From: an uncultured Clostridia bacterium
GTDB taxonomy: Bacteria; Bacillota; Clostridia; Christensenellales; Borkfalkiaceae
Length of the DNA stretch: 12,983 nt
Assembly: GCA_947589335.1 (NCBI GenBank)
Contig: CANPZH010000033.1
Span: 1-12,983, forward strand
Direction: 5' to 3'
A program made the position numbers and the translations under genes. The notes beneath the pieces are model-generated. The model was not told where the DNA came from and searched no databases. It saw only the letters and a program-made list of their open reading frames with translations. Numbering within the stretch: the first letter of the stretch is position 1; the number at the start of each line of letters is the position of its first letter. Positions 5,462 through 12,170 of this stretch are shown here, in pieces.

Positions 5462-5685
5462 CGCTTCTTCTTGGCAGCGGTCTTTCTCTTAGGCGCGGCC
5501 GCCGCTTTCTTTCTGGCGGCTTTTCCTGCCGCCTGCACGGTGTAGCCGTTGTTTGTCGCCCACATCTCCGCGCCGCGCTTGGTTTTCCACTTGTTGGGGG
5601 CATTGTACACAACGCGGTTCTCGGTGTTCTTGAGCAGGTAATAGGTGCCTGCGGTGGTCCTGATGGGTGCTGCTTTTACTTTCAT
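5458..5685 (-). CDS. 75-aa small basic protein
   Basis: Unknown small protein. The first 50 residues look like a compact beta-beta-alpha unit (TYYLLKNTENRVVYNAP...GAEMWATNNGYTV). The last 22 are a histone-like Lys/Ala/Arg tail (KAARKKAAAAPKRKTAAKKKR), suggesting DNA binding. It has no membrane segment. The start at 5685 has a perfect AGGAGG 9 nt upstream; a longer in-frame version would run through the hairpin element and is unlikely. It lies between the coat-like 67-aa gene and Zot, a slot where filamentous phages may carry DNA-binding or minor virion proteins. A role as ssDNA-binding or packaging protein is possible but unproven. Confidence 0.7.
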   Translation of the reverse strand: MKVKAAPIRTTAGTYYLLKNTENRVVYNAPNKWKTKRGAEMWATNNGYTVQAAGKAARKKAAAAPKRKTAAKKKR

Positions 5686-5715
5686 GATAGATATCCTCCT
5701 GTTTGTTGCCGCCTG

Positions 5716-5739
5716 CCCCTCCCTGCGGAGAGGGAGGGG
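5716..5739 (-). promoter_or_regulatory. GC-rich hairpin before the 75-aa gene
   Basis: CCCCTCCCT (5716-5724) and AGGGAGGGG (5731-5739) form a perfect 9-bp stem with a 6-nt loop. No T-run follows on the minus strand. It may be a partial terminator, a transcript-stabilising hairpin or a processing site that makes the 67-aa message more abundant than the downstream Zot message. Filamentous phages use such a stop after the major coat gene; its use here is inference. Confidence 0.6.
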
Positions 5740-5745
5740 AGCCGA

Positions 5746-5790
5746 GAGATCTCCGGCGGCCGGGAGATCTTCCGTCCCCGTATACGGGGA
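5746..5790 (-). repeat. intercistronic element, copy 2
   Basis: The 33-bp segment 5746-5778 matches 1933-1965 (26 of 33). It carries GAGATCTCCG and AGATCTTCCGTCCC in the same spacing, and runs directly into the palindrome CCCCGTATACGGGG (5776-5789; 16 bp as TCCCCGTATACGGGGA). It ends 1-2 bases from the stop codon at 5792, just as copy 1 abuts a stop codon. Confidence 0.75.
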
Positions 5791-5791
5791 G

Positions 5792-5995
5792 CTATTTGTT
5801 TTTGGTGTTCTTGGCATTGAGGACTGCGCTGACGATCGCGATCATGACGCGGGCAAAGGCGTACACGCCGATGACGGAGACGATGACGGTCGCCACGACC
5901 GTCCAGCCCGCAAAGTAGGCATTGACCGTCGCCAGCCAGTCCACAAGCATTTTGAAGGCGATCGCGATGAGAAAGAGGACCAGAGAGGTGATCAC
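5792..5995 (-). CDS. 67-aa membrane protein, coat-protein-like
   Basis: Very small hydrophobic protein: a hydrophobic segment at residues 1-14 (MITSLVLFLIAIAF), a short amphipathic linker (KMLVDWLATVNAYFAGW) and a second membrane segment at about 32-60, ending in a basic tail (NAKNTKNK). A membrane helix followed by a basic C-terminus is the design of filamentous-phage coat proteins, whose basic end faces the DNA. It has no classical cleavable signal peptide, so it could be the major coat protein, a minor end-cap protein or an assembly factor. The GTG start overlaps the previous stop as GTGA, which shows coupling. The duplicated element and a hairpin follow. Confidence 0.65.
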   Translation of the reverse strand: MITSLVLFLIAIAFKMLVDWLATVNAYFAGWTVVATVIVSVIGVYAFARVMIAIVSAVLNAKNTKNK

Positions 5996-8265
5996 TTCTT
6001 GCCTCCCCTTGTGCCCTTCTTGGCGGTACGGGTCTTTCCCTTGCCCTTCCGGACGCTCTTCTTGGCGTTCTTCTTCGGCTGCGCCTTCTTGGAGCTCTTC
6101 CGCTTCGGAGTCTTTTTGCGGCTCTTCTTTTTGTCCGTCTGTGCTCTGAGCTTCTCCGCTTTTCTGCGGAGGCGTTCGCTCTCGGCACGCTCCTTCTCGC
6201 GCTTGAGCTCCTCTTTTGCCTTCCTTCTCTCGGCCTTGGTGCGCTCTTTTTCGCGGCGCTCCGCCTCGCGTGCGGGCTTCTCCGCCCGTCGTCGCTTCAC
6301 TGCCTCGCTGATCTGCTTACAGATCCACGCGATTCCCTTGAAGGGCAGCAGGATGAGCCACCAGAGGAGCTGCAGGATGTAGGGCAGGATAGGGAAGAGG
6401 AGGACGAGCAGAAGGATGATGATGACGGCGATGACCACCCACTTGAGCCAGTCAAACCCGCCGTTGTCGTCGCTGTCGTTCCTCCCGGCGCTGTCGGTGG
6501 GGGTGTAGGACGGATAGATGTCGATGGGGTTTGCAACGACGGGGATGATCGTCACGGCATCCTCTTTCACGAAGCCGAGATAGATGATGTCAAACCCGAG
6601 ATAGACGGCGTCCTCGAAGCCCACGATGTTCGGCGGGGACTCGAACCAGCCCGTGCTGTCATCCCAGAACTCGAAGGTCTCTGCGTCGTACTCTGAGAGC
6701 GAAAATCTCAGAAGGAAGGTCGTCTTTTCCTCTTCCTCCGCCTGCTCGACATAGCTCCTCAGATCCTGAAGCTCGCTCTCATCCACGAGGATGTCGTTGG
6801 AGAGCTCATAGTCCGAGACGCCGACGCGGTCGCCCGTGAGCGTCTCAATGGGCTTGATGTCCTCCTTGGTGAGCCAGTCCTCCTTGTTCCTCCCCGGGAT
6901 GAAGATGTTCCAGAACTGGTCCCACCCGCTCGTGTTGTCCTGAAGTTTGAGATCCAGCCACTGGCTCTCATCCCGCGCGTCAAAGACTTTTTGGTTGTAG
7001 CCCCTCGTGTGTCCCTCTTCGACGGTTTCGCTGAAGAGGTGGGCATTGTAAGTTCTCCCGGCCACATTCAGGACATCGCTCCCAACGGCATAGGAATTCG
7101 CATACTCCTCGAGGAGTTTCCCGGACGCCGTCTTCGTGATGTCGTCCACCTTGATCGCCCAGTCATACCGCTGGATACTGTCGAGGGCGTTTTTGGATGC
7201 GTGGTTCCAGCCAAGTCCCTGCTCTCCGCTGTCAGACGGTCCCAAGTAATCGTAAAAATAGAAATCGATGTTAGGATCGTAATAGACGGGCCCGTTTACG
7301 CCTTCCAGCGTATAGGGCAGGGAGTAGCCCGCGCACCGTTTGAGCTTCGCATGGATGTCGTCGTCATCGGTGACGAGGACGAGGCTCGTGCGGTATTCGT
7401 ACCACTCCGCCTTGACGATCTGAAGGGCGCCGTAGTTGTCCATGTAGTAGTTGGGCACGGCGAAATACACGCTCGAGAGGGTCTTCCGTTTCTCGGTATG
7501 GTAGGCGCTGGGAGTGAGATTGTCCGTACGGTACCAAGTGCTCCGAATGTCAAGGGAGATCGTGTCGAGCTTCTTATAGGTGATCTCGAGGGTGTTCTCG
7601 TCGCTCTGGACCTCGTCACAGCCCGCAGAGTAGCCCTTGCAGTAGTAGGTGAAGGAGGCGCCCTCGTTCCCTTCACGCCCGGAGAGGCTGTCCGTCGCGG
7701 TGTCGTCGCCCTTGAAGAGGAGCTGCACGCTCGCGATGTCGTATCTTCTCGTCCCGCCGTGGGCCTCGGCATAGGCGCGGGCGGTTTTGTAGGCCCCTGC
7801 AGAGTCATCCAGCCTGAACTTGAGGAAGCGGTTGTTGGCGGTCTTGTCGAGGAACTTCAGGGCGCAGTTCGCGTAGTCCGTGGGCTCGCCGTTCTCCCCA
7901 TAGGAGACCGCCATGTTGACAACATTGGCTCCCGTCTCCTCGGAGACTGCCTTCTCGGTGGGGTTGTAGACATAGAAGTAGATCCCGTAGTATGTCCCGG
8001 AGATGAAGGAGCTCTCCGAATACGCATATTCCATGAACCCGACATCGTCGAGAAGACGGTGCTTTCCGAGCGGGTTCATGGGATAGGCTGCGATATTGAC
8101 TTTTGCAAGGTCGCTCTCGATCTCCGTGTAGTCATACGCGATGTATTCGGCAGCGCAAACCGCGGCCGGGATCGGGGCGATCGCCGACGCAAACAGGATG
8201 GGCGCCGCAAGGAACAGCGCCGTGAGTTTTTTCATGAGTCTTCGTTCCATATCAGAAAAATACAT
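5992..8265 (-). CDS. large secreted, C-terminally anchored protein (pIII-like?)
   Basis: 757 aa from the first ATG. An ATG at 8250, directly after the previous stop codon, or the MKK start at 8235 are equally possible. MKKLTALFLAAPILFASA... with a likely cut near VCA-AE is a Sec signal peptide. A ~570-aa ectodomain follows, rich in Tyr, Asp and Gly. A ~40-residue hydrophobic stretch at about 608-647 (one long or two short membrane helices) precedes a ~106-aa cytosolic tail of mixed Lys/Arg/Glu helix, then almost pure Lys/Arg/Ser/Thr. The signal-ectodomain-anchor order matches filamentous-phage adsorption protein pIII, but the length and the histone-like tail are not typical of it. The tail could contact phage DNA. 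I recognise no known domain in the ectodomain. The gene is coupled to the 67-aa gene downstream. Confidence 0.7.
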   Translation of the reverse strand: MYFSDMERRLMKKLTALFLAAPILFASAIAPIPAAVCAAEYIAYDYTEIESDLAKVNIAAYPMNPLGKHRLLDDVGFMEYAYSESSFISGTYYGIYFYVYNPTEKAVSEETGANVVNMAVSYGENGEPTDYANCALKFLDKTANNRFLKFRLDDSAGAYKTARAYAEAHGGTRRYDIASVQLLFKGDDTATDSLSGREGNEGASFTYYCKGYSAGCDEVQSDENTLEITYKKLDTISLDIRSTWYRTDNLTPSAYHTEKRKTLSSVYFAVPNYYMDNYGALQIVKAEWYEYRTSLVLVTDDDDIHAKLKRCAGYSLPYTLEGVNGPVYYDPNIDFYFYDYLGPSDSGEQGLGWNHASKNALDSIQRYDWAIKVDDITKTASGKLLEEYANSYAVGSDVLNVAGRTYNAHLFSETVEEGHTRGYNQKVFDARDESQWLDLKLQDNTSGWDQFWNIFIPGRNKEDWLTKEDIKPIETLTGDRVGVSDYELSNDILVDESELQDLRSYVEQAEEEEKTTFLLRFSLSEYDAETFEFWDDSTGWFESPPNIVGFEDAVYLGFDIIYLGFVKEDAVTIIPVVANPIDIYPSYTPTDSAGRNDSDDNGGFDWLKWVVIAVIIILLLVLLFPILPYILQLLWWLILLPFKGIAWICKQISEAVKRRRAEKPAREAERREKERTKAERRKAKEELKREKERAESERLRRKAEKLRAQTDKKKSRKKTPKRKSSKKAQPKKNAKKSVRKGKGKTRTAKKGTRGGKK

Positions 8266-8863
8266 GGTTTTCGCTCAGACAGAATGTGACGAGACCGAAG
8301 TCGATCTCGAGCTCCTTCGTGCCGTTGTAGTTCTCCACGACCATTGTGAAGAGAATGTTGTCCTTGAGGGCGGAAGGGGAGGGACATTCGATCGTCACCC
8401 CCGGATTCGCCTTCGTCAGGACATCGGAGAGCGTCATTGCCTTGGGAAGGGAGAGGGTGAAGGAGTTTCCGCCCAAAGCGATGTCAAAGCCCGCAGTGAG
8501 ATCTGTCCCGCCGACATACCGCTTCGTCTTCCCGTTGATCTTGTAGTCAAAGACATTCTCCCCGAGATCGCGGGAGTAGATCTTCACCGAGTAACCCTTC
8601 TCTTCCCCCGAGAGGTCGAAGGTGTACCGGATCCCGAAGGTGTGATCCTCTCCCGTGCGGAAGCTCCTGCTGCTCCTCGCTGTGAGGATCTTCTCATCCC
8701 TGTATTCGAGATAGAAGGTCTTGAGATCCTCATTGAAGCCGTTGGTGTAGATGTAGAGAAATGCGATCAGTGCCCCGAGAATGCAGAGGATGAGAAGGAG
8801 TGCGATCACCTTGAAGACGGTGGGCGCCCCGCTCTTCCTCTCCGTTCGTCTCTTTTTGCTCAT
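8252..8863 (-). CDS. 203-aa anchored extracytoplasmic protein
   Basis: A basic N-terminus (KKRRTERKSG) and one membrane helix at about residues 17-40 predict an N-in, C-out topology, with a ~160-aa beta-rich outer domain (FDLSGEEKGYSVKIYSRDLG...). Family not recognised. GGGAG lies 7 nt before the ATG. It lies 32 nt after the 425-aa gene and its end overlaps the first possible ATG of the large protein. Its C-terminus, SENHVFF, resembles that of the preceding protein, DQDHYVF, and both share the same topology, so the two may work as a pair, such as virion minor proteins or a surface complex. Confidence 0.65.
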   Translation of the reverse strand: MSKKRRTERKSGAPTVFKVIALLLILCILGALIAFLYIYTNGFNEDLKTFYLEYRDEKILTARSSRSFRTGEDHTFGIRYTFDLSGEEKGYSVKIYSRDLGENVFDYKINGKTKRYVGGTDLTAGFDIALGGNSFTLSLPKAMTLSDVLTKANPGVTIECPSPSALKDNILFTMVVENYNGTKELEIDFGLVTFCLSENHVFF

Positions 8864-8895
8864 ATCCGATCTCCCGGGCGGCTGTCATCGCTCCC

Positions 8896-10173
8896 TCAAA
8901 ATACATAGTGATCCTGATCCAGACCTACCCCCGTGGGAAGGATCTGGAGCGTGGAGGCGTCAAACTTCAGGTCTGCCTTGACCGCCTCGCCCGCATAACT
9001 CTTCCCGCCGTAGGTGTAAGTGTACTCCAGCGTGAACTCAAGCGGAGCCTTGCTCCCGAGATTGCCCAGCGCTGTCTTAAATGCGTTGTTAAATGTGGAT
9101 ACTACCACATCCCGAGTCACTTTGACCATCGCCATCGGCATGATCTCACTATTCCTTGCCGCTGCTTTTACGGCCTTTGCGGCCGGACGCTGACGCATAA
9201 CTTGACTTCCGCTCTCTGTTTTTTTGTATATATTTGCAAATGTGGATACTGCGTCGGTCTCAAACTTGAAGGTCTTCTGATGGATATCTGCGTTGATGCT
9301 ACCGCTGAAAGGTTTGAAGTCGTAATAATATGAATCAATGATCGGCTCTCCACCTGACGGTGTTTTTTCGGGCGCATAGATCGCGGAGATCGCGCTCTTG
9401 AAGTCATCCGTGAGGGCGACCTTGTAGCTCTTCTCCGCAAAGTCTCCCTGCACCGTGCCGACGCCATAGACGGGCGTTGCCGTGACGGTGTAGGTCGTGT
9501 CGAATGCAAGACTGTCCGCAGAGAACTGCAGGTTGATGTCCGTGACCCTCTTGACATAGTCGAAGGTACACTCTGCCGTGAGCTCCTCACTGTAGCGGGA
9601 TGTCACTGTCACGATGAAGGGCTCGCCGAATGCCTGCTTGCAGGTGACTGTCGCCGTGAGCGCACCGTCCGATGTGGGGACGACGGTCGCGTACTGCGCG
9701 ATGTCCTTGCCCGTCGCCCATGCGGACGAAGGGTTCTGCCAAGCGATCGACCAGTCGACATCCTTCTCATCTGCCTCCGCAGGCTCGATCGTCGCCGTGA
9801 GCGTCATCGCCGAGTCGGTGGACACGGGATCGATCCCGTACTCTTCGTACATGGATACGGGGATCACGGCGTTGGTGAGCTGGACGCACTTATTGTCCTT
9901 GCTCGGCGTCTCCGCAAAGAGCCCGCCGTGGCTCGCCGTCCCGCCTCCGCCGGCATTTTCTGTGCCTTCACCGGGCGCAGGATCTTTCTCCTCGTCCTTC
10001 TTCTCCTCTTCTGCAGGTTCTTCGCTTTGGAACCACTCTGAAGGCTTGACTTTGCCCTTCCCCCAGATCTGCATACATCCGAGCACGATCCCGGCCGCAA
10101 TGAGCAGCGCTACCACTACTGCCACCACGCGCGTGAGCGTACTCCCTCCGCCTTGCTTGTTGTAACTTGCCAT
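8896..10173 (-). CDS. 425-aa anchored Ig-like surface protein
   Basis: First gene of the structural operon. A helix at about residues 14-33 (RVVAVVVALLIAAGIVLGCM) is an N-terminal anchor. A disordered acidic, Pro/Gly-rich linker (about 42-90) and a long beta-rich outer region follow. Residues about 98-210 (TLTATIEPAEADEKDVDWSI..., with the closing strand ECTFDYVKRV) resemble bacterial Ig-like (Big_2-type) domains, common in adhesion or phage surface proteins. The start at 10173 has AAGGAG 6 nt upstream. An in-frame ATG at 10212 lies inside an operator and would be close to the transcription start. Host binding or a structural role is inference. Two VSTF segments 49 codons apart are encoded by an identical 13-bp sequence. 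Confidence 0.65.
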   Translation of the reverse strand: MASYNKQGGGSTLTRVVAVVVALLIAAGIVLGCMQIWGKGKVKPSEWFQSEEPAEEEKKDEEKDPAPGEGTENAGGGGTASHGGLFAETPSKDNKCVQLTNAVIPVSMYEEYGIDPVSTDSAMTLTATIEPAEADEKDVDWSIAWQNPSSAWATGKDIAQYATVVPTSDGALTATVTCKQAFGEPFIVTVTSRYSEELTAECTFDYVKRVTDINLQFSADSLAFDTTYTVTATPVYGVGTVQGDFAEKSYKVALTDDFKSAISAIYAPEKTPSGGEPIIDSYYYDFKPFSGSINADIHQKTFKFETDAVSTFANIYKKTESGSQVMRQRPAAKAVKAAARNSEIMPMAMVKVTRDVVVSTFNNAFKTALGNLGSKAPLEFTLEYTYTYGGKSYAGEAVKADLKFDASTLQILPTGVGLDQDHYVF

Positions 10174-10232
10174 ACTGTTCTCCTTCGCGGGGATAACCGC
10201 GTAAAAATCCATATATGTGGATTTTTATGACT

Positions 10233-10261
10233 ATTATAAATCCATGTCTATGGATTGTCAA
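10233..10261 (-). promoter_or_regulatory. leftward promoter of the structural operon
   Basis: On the minus strand, TTGACA (10256-10261) and TATAAT (10233-10238) are separated by exactly 17 bp: a perfect consensus promoter. Operator site 2 occupies the spacer. It drives the 425-aa gene and the whole operon behind it. Confidence 0.88.
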
Positions 10262-10283
10262 GTATAAAATCCACATTTATGGT
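10255..10283 (+). promoter_or_regulatory. rightward promoter of the repressor
   Basis: TTGTCA (10255-10260), a 17-bp spacer and TATGGT (10278-10283). Its -35 overlaps that of the leftward promoter by five bases on the opposite strand, so the two probably exclude each other. The -10 lies in operator site 3, consistent with autorepression. Confidence 0.65.
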
Positions 10284-10312
10284 AAAATTTTGTTGATAAA
10301 GGAGGTGAAATT

Positions 10313-10681
10313 ATGGTTTTTTCAAAAAGATTAAAAGAAATAAGATCTGAACAAGGGCTCAATCAAAGAGAACTTGCGGCGCTGAGTGAGCTGTCGCCGC
10401 AAAGTATTTCATCTTTTGAGAAGGGCATAAACAGTCCGACGGTACCGTCTTTGCTTGCTTTGGCGAACGCTCTCAATGTATCCGTAGACTATCTTCTCGG
10501 CCGCACGGATGATCTCGGAGCGGCGATCACCCCTGAGCGCTCCGTTCCCCAGCTCACCGAGGAGGAGCAGTCGTTTCTCGATTTATTCCGTCGGCTATCC
10601 CGCGGTGAGCGTGTGCAGCTCCTCGCTTTCGCCGCCGGATTGGTGGGGAAGGAGCGTCCGGAGAAGAAATTCGGGGAGTGA
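10313..10681 (+). CDS. 122-aa XRE-family repressor of switch A
   Basis: CI-like regulator. The N-terminal HTH (residues 4-62) is NQRELAALSELSPQSISSFEKG followed by LANALNVSVDYLLGR. A ~55-residue helical C-terminus (LTEEEQSFLDLFRRLSRGERVQLLAFAAGL) probably serves dimerisation. There is no LexA-type serine protease domain, so SOS self-cleavage is not expected. A strong AAAGGAGGTGA precedes the ATG. It is divergent from the structural operon across three palindromes and the likely repressor of virion genes and of itself. The N-terminus resembles that of the 68-aa regulator at 3016. Confidence 0.88.
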   Translation: MVFSKRLKEIRSEQGLNQRELAALSELSPQSISSFEKGINSPTVPSLLALANALNVSVDYLLGRTDDLGAAITPERSVPQLTEEEQSFLDLFRRLSRGERVQLLAFAAGLVGKERPEKKFGE

Positions 10682-10740
10682 AATCGCTCGCCAAAGGAAA
10701 TTGTCCATGATACAATACTCCCCCACGGAGGAGGAAGATC

Positions 10741-11058
10741 ATGGATGGATCTGTTTTGCATGTCGCACTGACGGAGGGCGATGTAGCTGCCCTGCTCAAT
10801 GCGGCCGATCGCATTTACTCGTTCATCGGATATGCTCAAGGAGAAGAGGCGCGCTATCAGATGCAGCGCGATCAGATCGTTGTAGTGTTTCCGGACAGTA
10901 AAAAAAAGCCGCCGAGTCGCAACCCGGCGGACAGGAGGTACATCGAAGAAAGAAAGCAAGTCAGGAAAAAATTACAAAGGTGGCATCAGGTAAGCTTCAA
11001 AAGGAGATCTCCAAGATGCCAAAAAAAATGCAAGAAAAAATCAAACGAGCTATTCTGA
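10741..11058 (+). CDS. unknown 105-aa ORF upstream of integrase
   Basis: A strong GGAGGAGG lies before the ATG and a possible promoter (TCGCCA, 17 bp, TACAAT at 10711-10716) precedes it. The first ~50 residues (MDGSVLHVALTEGDVAALLNAADRIYSFIGYAQG...) look like a folded small protein. The remainder is basic (KKLQRWHQVSFKRRSPRCQKKCKKK). The end overlaps the integrase gene by 43 nt. Position suggests an excisionase or recombination directionality factor, but I see no clear HTH. A hairpin with an A8 tract at 10900-10930 falls inside the frame, so the C-terminal half could be non-functional or the true protein shorter. Confidence 0.5.
   Translation: MDGSVLHVALTEGDVAALLNAADRIYSFIGYAQGEEARYQMQRDQIVVVFPDSKKKPPSRNPADRRYIEERKQVRKKLQRWHQVSFKRRSPRCQKKCKKKSNELF
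10900..10930 (-). terminator. Rho-independent terminator, minus-strand orientation
   Basis: CCGCCG (10909-10914) pairs with CGGCGG (10925-10930) around a 10-nt loop. On the minus strand the stem is followed by C and eight Ts. It would stop leftward transcription entering from the integrase side before it reaches the repressor. It lies within the 105-aa ORF of the opposite strand. Confidence 0.6.
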
Positions 11059-12056
11059 GAGAGCCGCGGTATCATAATCGGGTGTATGAGAAGCGGGCTA
11101 CCATTGACGGGGTTGTCGTTTTCGCCTGCTCCCAGAGCGCGGAGGACTGTCAAGCCAAATTTGTGGAGCAGGTGGCCGCCTTCATGTCGTTCCGGCAGGA
11201 AGAGGACGGCAATGTGCGTCTTCTCCGCTTCTCGGCGGCGAATGTCTCTTTCCCCGAGTTCGCCGAAAAGTGGTTTGAGGGCATCCACAAAAACAAGGTC
11301 CTTGCGGATACGCTTTATTCGGATCGCAAGGTCTTCCGAAAGCATGTCCTCCCGTTTTTCGAGAATCGGCGCCTGCGCTCCATTACGACGGCGGACTGCA
11401 TCGTTTTTACCCAGCGCATGCGGGCGACGGGACACGACCGCACGGCAGAGCAATGCGACGGACTCCTGAGGCAGGTGTTTCAGTATGCCGTGGACAGTGA
11501 GCTCATCCGGAAAAATCCAATGTCGACGATCAAACGGGTGAAGAGTGAGAGGATCAACGGTGTGCCGCTCACCAAGGAAGAGGAGAATGCCTTTCTGCAG
11601 TCCCTTCGCGGGACGAAGTACGAGGCGGTGTTTGCGATATCCCTCTACACGGGTGTCCGCCCTTGCGAGCTCCCCACTGTGCGGATCGACGGGGATTTCA
11701 TCGTAGCGCAGAACCGCAAGCAGAAAAACACGAAGCGCGTCGTCTTTAAGAAGATCCCGATCACTCCCATGCTCCGCCCCTTCCTCGGGAAGGTGCGCGA
11801 GGCACTCGGGGAGTGGGAGGAATTGATGTCGCACGACGCTTCCTTCTATCGGAACCTGTTCAAGAAGCATTGTCCCGGCAGGCATACGCTCTACGATCTC
11901 CGCACGACATTCGCTACACGCTGCCAAGAGTGCGGAGCTTCAGAGCAGGCGGTTCAGGCATGGATGGGACATTCGCCCGGGACTCTCTTGGGAAAAGTTT
12001 ATACGAAGCTATCGGATGAATACCTTCTTTCAGAAGGTAAAAAGGTGAAATATTGA
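11016..12056 (+). CDS. int: tyrosine-recombinase integrase
   Basis: This 346-aa phage-type integrase catalyses site-specific integration, here probably at a tRNA-Pro gene. It has an N-terminal arm-binding-like region (1-70), a core-binding SAM-like domain (about 76-165: FPEFAEKWFEGIHKNKVLADTLYSDRKVF...) and a catalytic domain. Catalytic residues seen are Arg215 (LYTGVRPCEL), a lysine in the KNTKRVVFKKIP hairpin, Arg296 in LYDLRTTFATRC (the usual His of HxxR is Tyr, as in many Bacillota integrases, and the usual second His is Thr), His319 in WMGH, and Tyr329 in KVYTKLSDE as nucleophile. The ATG at 11016 has AAAAGGAG 9 nt upstream; an in-frame GTG at 10980 lacks a site. It ends 114 nt before the tRNA fragment, the classic int-att arrangement. 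Confidence 0.92.
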   Translation: MPKKMQEKIKRAILREPRYHNRVYEKRATIDGVVVFACSQSAEDCQAKFVEQVAAFMSFRQEEDGNVRLLRFSAANVSFPEFAEKWFEGIHKNKVLADTLYSDRKVFRKHVLPFFENRRLRSITTADCIVFTQRMRATGHDRTAEQCDGLLRQVFQYAVDSELIRKNPMSTIKRVKSERINGVPLTKEEENAFLQSLRGTKYEAVFAISLYTGVRPCELPTVRIDGDFIVAQNRKQKNTKRVVFKKIPITPMLRPFLGKVREALGEWEELMSHDASFYRNLFKKHCPGRHTLYDLRTTFATRCQECGASEQAVQAWMGHSPGTLLGKVYTKLSDEYLLSEGKKVKY

Positions 12057-12059
12057 AAA

Positions 12060-12124
12060 TTGCCCCCAAATTTTGCCCCGCAATTTTTTTCGCCATCCCC
12101 CCGAAAAAGCGTGTTTTTTGCCCC
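12060..12124. repeat. TTGCCCC repeats between int and att
   Basis: TTGCCCC occurs at 12060-12066, 12073-12079 and 12118-12124; two copies extend to TTTTGCCCC. They lie in the A+T-rich 114-bp gap between the integrase stop codon and the tRNA fragment, where tyrosine integrases often have arm-type sites. This role is inferred from position. Confidence 0.4.
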
Positions 12125-12170
12125 TAAAACGGCAAAAAACGGCGTTTTTTTGAGGGAAAAAGGGCTTTGA

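Larger units (their letters stand above)
10203..10285. promoter_or_regulatory. switch A operators, three palindromes
   Basis: Site 1 (10203-10226) has perfect 9-bp arms AAAAATCCA and TGGATTTTT. Site 2 (10239-10256) has perfect 7-bp arms AATCCAT and ATGGATT. Site 3 (10268-10285) is AATCCAC-N4-ATGGTAA, imperfect. Centres are 33 and 29 bp apart. Site 2 fills the spacer of the leftward promoter and the -35 of the rightward one. Site 3 covers the rightward -10. Site 1 covers the leftward transcription start. The probable ligand is the XRE repressor encoded at 10313. Confidence 0.85.

Noticed and set aside
5992..8265. lipoprotein signal in the large secreted protein
   Set aside because: The AAVC segment lacks the usual Leu at -3, and a normal VCA-AE signal peptidase I site fits better.
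6991..8289. 432-codon plus-strand frame opposite the large secreted protein
   Set aside because: The minus strand there has a signal peptide, membrane stretch and coupled gene borders. The plus-strand product shows no motif.
702..12056. conjugative element or plasmid
   Set aside because: No relaxase, coupling protein or type IV secretion gene is seen; the Zot-like protein and coat-like small proteins fit a filamentous phage better.
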